This document shows positions 24,461 through 33,815 of a stretch of DNA of 56,586 bases, piece by piece (within the stretch, counting starts at the first letter, position 1; each line of letters begins with the position of its first letter). The DNA comes from an uncultured Bacteroidota bacterium (lineage in GTDB: Bacteria; Bacteroidota; Bacteroidia; AKYH767-A; OLB10). A model generated the notes under the pieces. It was not told the DNA's origin. It did no database searches and saw nothing but the letters and a program-made list of their open reading frames with translations. A program made the translations under genes and the position numbers. The stretch is taken from the NCBI GenBank assembly GCA_900696575.1, contig CAADHD010000020.1:1-56586 (forward strand), in the 5' to 3' direction.

Positions 24461-27355
24461 ATGAAAAATTTCTGCATTCTGCTAATCTTTGTTTATTCTC
24501 TTTTGGGTGGTTTATCTTTTGGTCAAAAAACACCCAATCCGGTTCCTGCCACTATGTTTCAAGCCCGCAATCAGGATTTTGAAAAAAGGCAACAATTAAA
24601 ATCCGGCAGCTTGGTTAAAGATATTCCATTCCGATCGGCCGGGCCTTCGGTCATGAGTTGCCGCGTTACGGATGTTGATGTGAATCCTTCCGACCCAAAA
24701 CAGTTTTATGTGGCCTATGCCTCAGGCGGATTATGGTTTACCCGAAATAACGGTCAGTCGTTCGAGCCGCTTTTTGACAATCAGCCAGTCATGACCATTG
24801 GCGATATTGCTGTTGACTGGAAACGGGGAATCATCCGGGTTGGCACCGGTGAAAATAACTCCAGCCGTTCGTCTTATTCAGGCACCGGAGTATTTGTGAG
24901 TTATGATAAGGGCAACACCTGGCAACATCGAGGACTTGGCGAAATGCATCACTGCGGAAGAATAGTGCTGCATCCCGAGAATCCTGAAGTGATTTGGGTG
25001 GCTTCCATGGGACATTTGTATTCTCCCAACCGCGAACGTGGTATATATAAAACTACCGATGGCGGAAAAACATGGAAGCACACATTATACATTGATGATA
25101 ACACGGGAGCTATTGACCTGGTCATTAACCCTCAGAACGCGAATGAGCTTTATGCTTCTATGTGGTACCGCGAACGCAGGGCATGGAACTTTACCGAAAG
25201 CGGAAAAACCAGCGGCATTTACAAAAGCACCGATGGCGGTGAGTCATGGAAACTTATAACCGGCTTAAACAACGGTTTTCCCGGTGGTAACGGAACAGGA
25301 AGAATAGGGATAGATATCTACCCGCCCAATCCTCAGATAATTTATGCGGTGCTTGATAACCAGAACCGCACAGAAAAAAAGGCAGAAGAAAAGCAAGGAC
25401 TTACCAAAGACACTTTCCGGTTGATGACAAAAGACGTATTTCTTCAATTGAATGATTCGTTGCTCAATAAATTTTTAAAAGACAATGGTTTTGAAAAAGA
25501 ACATACGGCCGAATATGTTAAAAGTCAAATAAGGAAAAATATTTTGAATCCTGCATCCTTGGTCGAATATCTCGAAGATGCCAATGCTGCTTTATTCGAT
25601 ACCGATGTGATTGGCGCTGAAGTTTACCGCTCCAACAATGGCGGTCTGACGTGGAATAAAATGAATGCTGATTTTCTGGATGAGGTTTACAATACTTACG
25701 GTTATTACTTTGGTGAAATAAGAGTATCCCCTCAAAACGATAAACGCATCATCATTGGCGGAGTGCCTGTGTTGCTTTCTGAAGATGCAGGAAAAACTTT
25801 CCGCTCCATTGATGCTCCCAATGTACATGTGGACTACCAGACCTTCTGGATTAATCCATCCGACCATGACCACATCATCATGGGCAATGATGGCGGTTTA
25901 AACATTACTTACGATGGCGGCAAAACATATTTCAAAGCCAATAGTCCGCCCGTAGGGCAGTTTTATACCGTGCAATACGATATGGCTACGCCTTACAATG
26001 TTTATGGCGGATTGCAGGATAACGGAGTATGGACAGGGCCATCTACATACGAAGCCTCGCCTGCATGGCATCAATCGGGTCATTATCCATATAAAAGCCT
26101 GATGGGTGGCGATGGCATGCAGGTAATGGTTGATCCGCGCGATAACAACACCGTTTACACCGGTTATCAGTTTGGTTATTATTTCCGCATCCATAAAACA
26201 TCGGGCGAAACAAAAAGCATCCGCCCCGGGCATAAACTTGGCGAACGCCCGCTGCGCTTCAACTGGCAAACCCCCATCTGGCTTTCGGTTCATAATCCTG
26301 ACATACTTTACCTCGGCTCCAACAAATTTCACCGCAGCATGAACAAAGGCGAAACATGGGCTACGCTTACGGGCGACCTAACCAAAGGCGGACGCAAAGG
26401 CAACGTGCCTTACGGAACGCTTACCACTATTCACGAATCGCCCCTGCGCTTCGGGCTTATTTATGCAGGGACGGATGACGGCCTTGTGCATATTTCAAAA
26501 GACGGTGGTTATTCTTTCATCAATATCAGTAAAGGGCTTCCTGAGCATTTATGGGTAAGCAGAGTGATTGCCTCTGCTCACGATACAGCCACAGTTTTTA
26601 TAAGCCTTAACGGTTACCGTTGGGATGATTTTACATCTTATATCTTTATGTCAAATGACTATGGCAAAACATGGAAACGTATAGGGCTAAACCTTCCTGC
26701 CGAGCCTGTAAATGTTATTCGTGATGACCCTCAGAATCCCAACCTTCTTTATGCAGGCACTGATCATGGCCTGTATGTTTCTATTGATAAAGGCAAAACC
26801 TTCATGGCTTTCAGCAAGGGATTGGCGGATGCCCCGGTACATGATCTGGTTATTCATCCGCGTGAAAAAGAAATCATCATTGGCACTCATGGCCGCAGTA
26901 TTTATATTGCTTCGGTTAAGGAACTGCAGCAACTCCACGATACCATACTCTATAAAGACCTTTATTTTTTTGCCACAAACGAAATCCGCTGGAATAAAAA
27001 CCGGGGAAAAATTTTTTCGAAATGGTTTCAGAAACCTGAAAGGCCCATCCGCGTTGCTTACTGGTCCAGGACCGATGAAATACGCGAATTCACCATACAG
27101 ACCGAATCGGGCTTAGTACTTAAAACCATTACCGATACAGCCGCATCCGGAATTTCTTATGTCGCTTATGATCTTACGGTTGACAGTACCGTAGCTAATG
27201 CCTATTTAAAAGAATTTGCTGACCAAAATGCCATCCCCAAAGAGTTTGATTGGAAACAGCAGGATGACGGCAACTATTACCTCATGCCCGGCAAATACAT
27301 CATCACAGCCGGCCGGGAAAAAACAACGCTTATTATTAAGGAAGCGAAGCCGTGA
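24461..27355 (+). CDS. Large secreted BNR/VPS10-type beta-propeller protein
   Basis: 964 residues from the ATG at 24461. A signal peptide (ILLIFVYSLLGGLSFGQ) covers about 22 residues. About nine Asp-box/BNR motifs follow, including YKTTDGGKTWKH, YKSTDGGESWKL, YRSNNGGLTWNK, SEDAGKTFRSID, SKDGGYSFINIS, SNDYGKTWKRIG and SIDKGKTFMAF. This pattern predicts one or two seven- to ten-bladed propellers like those of sortilin/VPS10 and sialidases. The sialidase catalytic residues are not evident, and proteins of this kind in Bacteroidota are usually annotated only as glycosyl-hydrolase-like. The last 130 residues (from about 830) form a beta domain without the usual T9SS signature. A TTTCTTTG sequence lies shortly before the start. 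Confidence 0.85.
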   Translation: MKNFCILLIFVYSLLGGLSFGQKTPNPVPATMFQARNQDFEKRQQLKSGSLVKDIPFRSAGPSVMSCRVTDVDVNPSDPKQFYVAYASGGLWFTRNNGQSFEPLFDNQPVMTIGDIAVDWKRGIIRVGTGENNSSRSSYSGTGVFVSYDKGNTWQHRGLGEMHHCGRIVLHPENPEVIWVASMGHLYSPNRERGIYKTTDGGKTWKHTLYIDDNTGAIDLVINPQNANELYASMWYRERRAWNFTESGKTSGIYKSTDGGESWKLITGLNNGFPGGNGTGRIGIDIYPPNPQIIYAVLDNQNRTEKKAEEKQGLTKDTFRLMTKDVFLQLNDSLLNKFLKDNGFEKEHTAEYVKSQIRKNILNPASLVEYLEDANAALFDTDVIGAEVYRSNNGGLTWNKMNADFLDEVYNTYGYYFGEIRVSPQNDKRIIIGGVPVLLSEDAGKTFRSIDAPNVHVDYQTFWINPSDHDHIIMGNDGGLNITYDGGKTYFKANSPPVGQFYTVQYDMATPYNVYGGLQDNGVWTGPSTYEASPAWHQSGHYPYKSLMGGDGMQVMVDPRDNNTVYTGYQFGYYFRIHKTSGETKSIRPGHKLGERPLRFNWQTPIWLSVHNPDILYLGSNKFHRSMNKGETWATLTGDLTKGGRKGNVPYGTLTTIHESPLRFGLIYAGTDDGLVHISKDGGYSFINISKGLPEHLWVSRVIASAHDTATVFISLNGYRWDDFTSYIFMSNDYGKTWKRIGLNLPAEPVNVIRDDPQNPNLLYAGTDHGLYVSIDKGKTFMAFSKGLADAPVHDLVIHPREKEIIIGTHGRSIYIASVKELQQLHDTILYKDLYFFATNEIRWNKNRGKIFSKWFQKPERPIRVAYWSRTDEIREFTIQTESGLVLKTITDTAASGISYVAYDLTVDSTVANAYLKEFADQNAIPKEFDWKQQDDGNYYLMPGKYIITAGREKTTLIIKEAKP

Positions 27356-27374
27356 GGAGGGATGCCACTTGATG

Positions 27375-27398
27375 ATCGTTTGTGAAGACACAAACGAT
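27375..27398. repeat. Dispersed 24-nt inverted repeat, copy 2
   Basis: Arms ATCGTTTGTG and CACAAACGAT form a perfect 10-bp stem around AAGA, followed by GGCG. It is identical to copy 1 (2016-2039) except for one base. It lies 20 bases after the stop of the BNR-protein gene and could act as an RNA 3'-end hairpin. Confidence 0.75.
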
Positions 27399-27550
27399 GG
27401 CGGGAAATTTTAAAGAAGATGTCTTATTTTTTCCGATGAATAAGGAACAGGTCGGCATGACAACAGTAACAGGCAGTTAAGCAGTCAACTTCTTTGCACC
27501 AGTTCAGCAAAAAAATATCTTTCCTTATCGAAATCGTGCTATGGAACACA

Positions 27551-27630
27551 CTCCCCTCTCCTGAGGAGAACTTGTCCCGAACTTGCTTTGGGAGGGGTCG
27601 CCTTCCTGCCGGACAGGCAGGGGGGAAAGG
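27551..27630. repeat. Composite nested palindromic repeat in a gene-free stretch
   Basis: A CTCCCCTCTCC/GGGAGGGG hairpin contains the near-palindrome TCCCGAA-CTTGC-TTTGGGA at 27575-27593, and is followed by the palindrome CCTGCC-GGACA-GGCAGG at 27605-27621. The surrounding interval 27356-27766 has no gene. A related element, TTCCGAA-TCTGA-TTCGGGA, is at 37651-37669. Confidence 0.6.
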
Positions 27631-27766
27631 TTAAATAAATTTGCCCACAATCCTTATTTGCTGTTTATTTGCACTCCTGATACCTAAAAGCCTCTGCCCA
27701 TAGCCAACATTTACTCTTAAGGTTTTTCAAATTCAACAAAAGGCTAAAAGCCAAAAATTTTTTCAT

Positions 27767-28939
27767 GTGAATATCTACACGCGCAAACAACGCTGGAAGT
27801 TACTTTTACTCACTACCGCTTTGCTTATAGGGCTGGTTTCGCTTTGGTACACCAACAACTTAGTGAGCAAACTGGCCGAGCAGGAACGCGTTAAGGTTGA
27901 ACTGTGGGCACAGGCCATACGCCATCTCAGCGATATTTCCGTTCAGGCCGGTGATCTTACATTTGCTCTTGATGTTTTGCAGAGCAACAGTACCATTCCC
28001 GTATTACTTACCGACAGCAATCATGTCATTAAAACATCGGTTAATGTTGATACCTCCCGGTTATCAGACCCTGTTTTTGTAAAAGAACTGATATCAGAAA
28101 TGCAGGCGCAGCATGAGCCGATTATTGTCCGTTACGATCCTTCTAATTTCGATTACATCTTTTACAAAGATTCCATCCTGCTTAACCAGTTAAGGTATTA
28201 TCCATACTTCCAGTTAGCGGTTATTTCCCTTTTTCTTTTTGTATCCTATCTTGCCTTCAGCACTTCGCGAAAAGCAGAACAGAATCAGGTTTGGGTGGGA
28301 ATGGCCAAGGAAACAGCCCATCAGCTTGGTACGCCTTTATCGTCCCTGTTAGCATGGGTTGAATTTCTGAAACTGAAAGGCGAAAAGCCCGAGCACCTTG
28401 CCGAAATGGAAAAAGACATCTCGCGTCTTCAAACCATTACAGAACGTTTTTCAAAAATCGGTTCCGCACCTGTGCTGGTGCGCGAGAATGTAAAATCCAT
28501 CATTGAGCATTCGGTGAATTACATACGCACGCGTGCTTCTTCGCATGTCGAGTTTTCTATGGAAAGCATTCCGAATCATCATCACATTATCAATGCCCCG
28601 CTTAATGCCCATTTGTTTGAATGGGTACTCGAAAATGTTTTTAAAAATGCCATTGATGCCATGCAGGGCGAAGGCAACATCAACATATTGATAACCGACC
28701 AGCAGCAGTTCGTTTACATTGATATAACCGATACAGGCTGCGGCATTCCGAAATCTAAATTCAAAACCATTTTTAAACCCGGCTATACAAGCAAAGAACG
28801 CGGATGGGGGCTTGGGCTTTCTTTGAGCAAACGCATTATTGAAGAATATCACGGAGGACACATATTTGTAAAATCATCCGAATTGAATAAAGGCACTACC
28901 ATCCGTATTGTTCTGGATAAGCAAAACCGCAACGCATGA
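27767..28939 (+). CDS. Orphan sensor histidine kinase
   Basis: 390 residues from a GTG start; the ATG at 27765 is out of frame and immediately stops. TM1 is at about 11-29 and TM2 at about 146-163, with a periplasmic sensor region of about 115 residues between them. The H-box AKETAHQLGTPLSS carries His185. The ATPase part has the N-box ENVFKNAIDAM (289-299), the G1 box DTGCGIP (322-328), FKPGYTSK, and the G2 box GWGLGLSL (346-353). All autokinase motifs are present. No response regulator gene is adjacent. The stop overlaps the gpsA start (ATGA), so the two are coupled. The signal sensed is unknown. Confidence 0.92.
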   Translation: MNIYTRKQRWKLLLLTTALLIGLVSLWYTNNLVSKLAEQERVKVELWAQAIRHLSDISVQAGDLTFALDVLQSNSTIPVLLTDSNHVIKTSVNVDTSRLSDPVFVKELISEMQAQHEPIIVRYDPSNFDYIFYKDSILLNQLRYYPYFQLAVISLFLFVSYLAFSTSRKAEQNQVWVGMAKETAHQLGTPLSSLLAWVEFLKLKGEKPEHLAEMEKDISRLQTITERFSKIGSAPVLVRENVKSIIEHSVNYIRTRASSHVEFSMESIPNHHHIINAPLNAHLFEWVLENVFKNAIDAMQGEGNINILITDQQQFVYIDITDTGCGIPKSKFKTIFKPGYTSKERGWGLGLSLSKRIIEEYHGGHIFVKSSELNKGTTIRIVLDKQNRNA

Positions 28940-29922
28940 TTACAGCAGTGATAGGTGGAGGAAGCTGGGCTACTGCACTCACCAAAATTCTGACAGGAAA
29001 TGGCCATGAGGTCAACTGGTGGGTAAGGCGCAGCGAAATGGCTGATTACATAAACACCCATCATCACAATCCTGATTATTTAAGCGATGTGGAAATTGAC
29101 ATAAGCAAAACAACCGTTACTACTGACATTAACCTTGCGCTGAATGATGCAGAACAAGCAATACTGGCTGTACCCAGCGCATTTGTTGAACAGGCTTTTA
29201 AAACCATGAAAGCCGGAGCACTTCATAACAAAAAAGTTTTTTCTGCCATTAAAGGAATCATTCCTTCAAGGCTGATGATTGTGGGCGATTACCTTCATCA
29301 TCAGCTTAAACTTCCATTGAATGATATCGGGGTGATAACCGGCCCTTGCCATGCCGAAGAAGTGGCGCTCGAAAAACTTTCCTATCTCACCATAGCCTGC
29401 CAGAACCCTGAAACCGCTTCACAGTTTGCCGAAATGATTAAATGCCGTTACATCAAAGCAACCGTGTCTGACGATATTTACGGAACGGAGTATGCAGCCG
29501 TTTTGAAAAACGTAATTGCCATTGCCAGCGGCATCTGTCATGGATTAGGGTATGGCGATAATTTTCAGGCAGTGCTTGTTTCCAATTCGCTTCAGGAAAT
29601 CAAAAGGTTTATTGATGCTGTTCACCCGACAGAGCGCGATATTAATGACTCGGCATACCTTGGCGATTTGCTGGTTACCTGTTATTCGCAGTTCAGCCGC
29701 AACCGCACTTTCGGAAATATGATTGGCAAAGGATACTCTGTTACCTCAGCTCAGATGGAAATGAACATGATTGCCGAAGGATATTATGCAGTGGCCTGCA
29801 TTCAGAAAATCAATGACAAACTGAAAGTAAAGATGCCGGTTTGCGAAGCCGTGTATAACATTCTTTACAAAAAACTGCCGGCAAGAAAAGAAATAGAACA
29901 GCTTGCCGAACTCATGAACTGA
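28936..29922 (+). CDS. gpsA: Glycerol-3-phosphate dehydrogenase [NAD(P)+]
   Basis: 328 residues. The Rossmann motif is VIGGGSWATALTKIL at the N-terminus, and ILAVPSAFVEQAF, GVITGPCHAEEV and YAAVLKNVIAIASGI (with the catalytic Lys) follow in the usual order. The enzyme makes sn-glycerol-3-phosphate for phospholipid synthesis in the cytosol. The start overlaps the histidine kinase stop by 4 bp, and the GT9 gene begins 1 bp after its own stop, so the three form a tight operon. Confidence 0.96.
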   Translation: MITAVIGGGSWATALTKILTGNGHEVNWWVRRSEMADYINTHHHNPDYLSDVEIDISKTTVTTDINLALNDAEQAILAVPSAFVEQAFKTMKAGALHNKKVFSAIKGIIPSRLMIVGDYLHHQLKLPLNDIGVITGPCHAEEVALEKLSYLTIACQNPETASQFAEMIKCRYIKATVSDDIYGTEYAAVLKNVIAIASGICHGLGYGDNFQAVLVSNSLQEIKRFIDAVHPTERDINDSAYLGDLLVTCYSQFSRNRTFGNMIGKGYSVTSAQMEMNMIAEGYYAVACIQKINDKLKVKMPVCEAVYNILYKKLPARKEIEQLAELMN

Positions 29923-29923
29923 G

Positions 29924-30898
29924 ATGCCGAAGTTTTTAGTCATCCGTTTTTCTTCAATAGGCGATATAATACTCACTTCGCCTGTAGTGCGCTGTCTGAA
30001 ACAACAAGTAAAGGATGCGGAAGTGCATTTTCTTACCAAAAAGTCTTTTTATCCCGTCATTGAACACAATCCGTTCATTGATAAAAAAATTGCTTTTGAA
30101 GAAGGTTATCGTTCTTTGATTTCAGAACTGAAAAAAGAAAAATACGATACGGTTATTGACCTGCACCATAACCTGCGCACTTTCATCATTAAACGAGCAC
30201 TCGGTGTAAAATCATTTTCATTCCATAAAGAGAATTTCAACAAATGGAAAATGGTGAATCTTAAACAGCGCATGACTTTGCCGCATGTGGTGGAGCGTTA
30301 TCTGCAAACGGTTTCTCACTTCGGAGTAATCAATGACGGAAAAGGACTTGATTATTTTTTACCTGATGAGTTGAATGTAACGGATCCATTCAGTAAAAAA
30401 AAACTGCCTAAGCATTTTCAATCAGGTTATCTTGCTGTGGTTGTTGGCGCCAGGCATGTTACCAAGCAACCACCCGTTGCAATGCTGTCATCGCTGATAA
30501 AAAACAGAAATGCTGTTTTGCTTGGGGGGAAAGAAGATTTTCAGAGAGCGGAACAAATCAGGCAAAACGAAAACCAAATTAACCTGTGCGGAAAACTTTC
30601 ATTGCATGAATCGGCATGGCTGATAAAACATTCGCAGAAAGTGGTAACGCCTGATACCGGCCTTATGCACATTGCAGCCGCTTTCGGAAAAGAAATCATC
30701 AGCCTATGGGGAAATACTGTTCCCGGTTTCGGAATGACACCTTACTTCGGAAACAAGCAAGGCAAGTCAAAAATTTTTGAAGTGGAACTGCCCTGTCGTC
30801 CTTGTTCAAAAATCGGGTTTAAGGATTGCCCTAAAAAACATTTTGATTGCATGAACAAACAGGATGCAGCAGCTATTGGCAAAGCCATAGAAAGCTAA
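29924..30898 (+). CDS. Glycosyltransferase family 9 (heptosyltransferase-like)
   Basis: 324 residues. The N-terminus (FLVIRFSSIGDIILTSPVVR) and the donor-site segment VTPDTGLMHIAAAFGKEII followed by SLWGNTVPGFGMTPY are typical of GT9. LPCRPCSKIGFKDCP and the C-terminal KHFDCM are also usual in this group. GT9 enzymes transfer heptose from ADP-heptose in LPS core synthesis; the acceptor here cannot be told from sequence. It follows gpsA by 1 bp and converges with the TonB receptor gene, 17 bp away. Confidence 0.92.
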   Translation: MPKFLVIRFSSIGDIILTSPVVRCLKQQVKDAEVHFLTKKSFYPVIEHNPFIDKKIAFEEGYRSLISELKKEKYDTVIDLHHNLRTFIIKRALGVKSFSFHKENFNKWKMVNLKQRMTLPHVVERYLQTVSHFGVINDGKGLDYFLPDELNVTDPFSKKKLPKHFQSGYLAVVVGARHVTKQPPVAMLSSLIKNRNAVLLGGKEDFQRAEQIRQNENQINLCGKLSLHESAWLIKHSQKVVTPDTGLMHIAAAFGKEIISLWGNTVPGFGMTPYFGNKQGKSKIFEVELPCRPCSKIGFKDCPKKHFDCMNKQDAAAIGKAIES

Positions 30899-30915
30899 TC
30901 TGCCGCCAAGGCAAA

Positions 30916-33720
30916 TCAGATTTTCACATTAAAGCCAATGGTAATGTAGCGACCGGGTTTACGGTCGAGGATTAGCTCATCCTGCGGATTTACCTTTCCG
31001 TTTTCATCAGAATCCTGTCGGAGGATGAGATGCTGGCTTAACAAATCCTGAATGCCTGCTTTTAACTCCACATTCCTTCCGATGCCTTTCACAAGAGTAA
31101 AATCGAGCAGGTGGCGCGGCATTTCATAAATATCAGGAGTGCCGTAAGTACCTACGGCATAAATACGCTTGCCTATGATGTTGTAGATAAGGCTTGCCTG
31201 CAGTTTCGACTCTTTTTTATGATAATACAAACCGGCATTCACAATAAAAGGCGACTGCCCCATCATGGGCCGTTCGTTTTGCTGGCCAGCGGCTTTGCTT
31301 CCTAATTGCACTTTGCTGTCAATTAAAGCTGCATTCATGTAAAGACTGAGTTTGTTCAGAAATCCTGAAGGGAACAGTTCTTCCAATGATTTTCTCATTT
31401 CTACTTCTGCTCCGCGGCTAACCGATTTATCGGCATTGTTAAAGGTGAAATTTCTTGTTCCGCCCGAACCGGTACCGGGAACAAAAAAACGTTCAATAGG
31501 CAACTCAAAGGTTTTGTAAAAAACTCCAAGACTAATCACTTCTCCGTTGCCCGGATACCATTCCACACGGAAATCGTAATTGTTAATAGAAGGGGTGCGT
31601 AGGGAGTCATTTCCGTAAATCACATTATTAAAAGTAAAGTCGTAATAGGAAAACGGTGCCAGTTCCCTGAACTCAGGACGGTTGATGGTTTGAGCATAAC
31701 CGGCACGCACCATCCATTTTGGATTAAGCTGATAGCTGATGTTTGCCGAAGGCAATACTTTAGTCTGGTTAATATCCACATTTACCGGCTCGCCTGTATA
31801 TCTGCGCGATTGCAGTTGCACACGGTTTTTTTCTGTTCTTGCGCCTCCTGAAACATTCAGCTTTTCGGTTACAGGAACCGATAATCCGAAATAGGCTGCC
31901 AAAAGCTTATTGGAGGCCGAATAGCTGTCATAAGGATTGGTGCCTTCTTCTAATTTAAATCCGCTCTCGTTCATGTTTTCAGGAGTAAATGCCTGATCAA
32001 TGGGAAGCTCAAGCAGGGCATTGTTAAACTGCGAACTCATAAAACGTTTGTAACTGAGCCAGCGTGCATTAAAATCACGGGTTTTTTCTTCGGCATAAAA
32101 GCCTGTACGCACTTTTACGGCTGATGGGAATGCATTCAGGTTGACGGCTTGTTCAAGATTTGCGGCAGCGGTAATAATATCTTCGTTCAAATCAGAATAA
32201 AACCTGCCGGCATCAAGCGTAGAAGCATTGGGGGCTATAATGATGTAGTATTTATCAAAATCATTGATACTGGCTGTTTTGGTTCTTACTCTTCTGAAGT
32301 CAGGCTCTTTGGTTCGGGTAATGGCATAGCCTCCTGTCCAGTCAATCTTAGTATTGCCAAGATTAAAATCATGTTGCCCGCCTAACTGGCCGCTGTAAAC
32401 ACTGCGTTGCTGATAATAGAAGGAATAGTTTTTTACATTGGAACCTTCTTCGAGGTTATAGCCGCTGCGAAGCGTAGTCTGATTGGTTCCGGTTTGATTG
32501 AACAGATTTCTGAATTCGATTTTATGATTGTTAGAAAACTGAAATGACCAGTTATGGAGAATGCCTCCACGTACCTGAGCATTGCAGGTATAATCATCAT
32601 ACCGGTAAATGGTATCGCTTTTCCCGGCATTAACATCATAGGCATTGTAGTTGAAATTGTCAGAAAAGTAAGACTCCTGGGTATTACTGTAATTAAGGTT
32701 GGTAATATTTCCAATCTGCACTTTTCTCCAATTGAATTTACGGCTTAAGGTCAGGTTGAAACGCTGGTCGGGAAGAGCTGTGTTTTTTTTGGTAAACCAG
32801 TTATTGGGCAATGACTTGCTGATTTCAAGCAGTTGAGCTGAATTAGAAACTTGATTAAGGGATGAAGGAAAATTATTGGGGAGGCTGCGCAAGCCGTCAT
32901 CAAAGCCAAGCCAGTCGGTACTGCCGGTGGCTCCGGTGAAAAAGTCTTTAAAAGTAGTTCCGGCTCTGTGAGAAACAGAATAGCCAATGCTTATTTGGTT
33001 TTCGTCAGGAATATTACGTGTGAAGACTTTAATAACTCCACCGGCAAACTCACCGGGCAGTTCCGGAGCGCCAGATTTGTAAATAAGTAAACGGTCAATA
33101 AGGCCGGAAGGAATAATGTCGAATGAAAAAGCTTTTTTATCTACCTCAGCACTTGGGGTAAGAGTATTGTTGAGCAATACGGCATTGTAACGTTCGCTCA
33201 ATCCGCGAATCATGACAAACCGGTTTTCAATGATGGTAACTCCGGGTATGCGTTTTACCACATCGGTAGCACTGCGGTCTTGCGAGCGGGCTATTTGCTG
33301 TGCCGAAACTCCGTTTACAATTTGCTCAGATTGTTTCATCTCGGCCAGCACGGCATTTTCCGTATGCGTTACCCGGGCAGCCACTACTTCTGCCGTGTTC
33401 AGTTCGTTAACACTGCTGTTAAGTTTTACATCAATGTTGGCAATGCGCCCTTCCATCACCTTTACGTCTTTAATCGTCTGCTGTACATAGCCCACATAAC
33501 TTACCATGAGCGTATAAGTGCCGGGTGAAAGATTTTTAATAATGAACTTCCCGTCCATGTCGGTTATTGCCCCTGTGGTCGTACCCTGAATGACAACATT
33601 GGCGCCCGGCAGTGTTTCACCGTTTTTGGCATCAGTTATTTTACCCTGAATGGAGGAAGTTTGAGCCCATGCAGGAACCGTTAACAAAACGGTAAGAATA
33701 AGAATACAAACAGGTTTCAT
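30916..33720 (-). CDS. TonB-dependent receptor with carboxypeptidase-like N-terminal domain
   Basis: 934 residues from the ATG at 33720. An upstream in-frame start at 33768 would place 16 charged residues before the signal peptide. The signal peptide MKPVCILILTVLLTVPAWAQ is followed by a carboxypeptidase-regulatory-like domain (IQGKITDAKNGETLPGANVV). Then comes the plug (SATDVVKRIPGVTI, FVMIRGLSERYNAVLLN, ELPGEFAGGVIKVFTR) and a beta-barrel ending GRYITIGFNVKI. It imports an unidentified substrate across the outer membrane. It is not paired with a SusD, and no riboswitch or regulator is seen at its head. Confidence 0.93.
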   Translation of the reverse strand: MKPVCILILTVLLTVPAWAQTSSIQGKITDAKNGETLPGANVVIQGTTTGAITDMDGKFIIKNLSPGTYTLMVSYVGYVQQTIKDVKVMEGRIANIDVKLNSSVNELNTAEVVAARVTHTENAVLAEMKQSEQIVNGVSAQQIARSQDRSATDVVKRIPGVTIIENRFVMIRGLSERYNAVLLNNTLTPSAEVDKKAFSFDIIPSGLIDRLLIYKSGAPELPGEFAGGVIKVFTRNIPDENQISIGYSVSHRAGTTFKDFFTGATGSTDWLGFDDGLRSLPNNFPSSLNQVSNSAQLLEISKSLPNNWFTKKNTALPDQRFNLTLSRKFNWRKVQIGNITNLNYSNTQESYFSDNFNYNAYDVNAGKSDTIYRYDDYTCNAQVRGGILHNWSFQFSNNHKIEFRNLFNQTGTNQTTLRSGYNLEEGSNVKNYSFYYQQRSVYSGQLGGQHDFNLGNTKIDWTGGYAITRTKEPDFRRVRTKTASINDFDKYYIIIAPNASTLDAGRFYSDLNEDIITAAANLEQAVNLNAFPSAVKVRTGFYAEEKTRDFNARWLSYKRFMSSQFNNALLELPIDQAFTPENMNESGFKLEEGTNPYDSYSASNKLLAAYFGLSVPVTEKLNVSGGARTEKNRVQLQSRRYTGEPVNVDINQTKVLPSANISYQLNPKWMVRAGYAQTINRPEFRELAPFSYYDFTFNNVIYGNDSLRTPSINNYDFRVEWYPGNGEVISLGVFYKTFELPIERFFVPGTGSGGTRNFTFNNADKSVSRGAEVEMRKSLEELFPSGFLNKLSLYMNAALIDSKVQLGSKAAGQQNERPMMGQSPFIVNAGLYYHKKESKLQASLIYNIIGKRIYAVGTYGTPDIYEMPRHLLDFTLVKGIGRNVELKAGIQDLLSQHLILRQDSDENGKVNPQDELILDRKPGRYITIGFNVKI

Positions 33721-33815
33721 TGTAAAGAAATTTGCTTTTCGATGGCAAACTTCCTGTTCCAATGACAAGAAAATCTTAACGGATGTTTATGCTAATGTTA
33801 AGCGGAAAGGTAAAA

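Noticed and set aside
24461-27355. Sialidase
   Set aside because: Asp-boxes alone define the propeller; the arginine triad and catalytic Tyr/Glu arrangement were not found.
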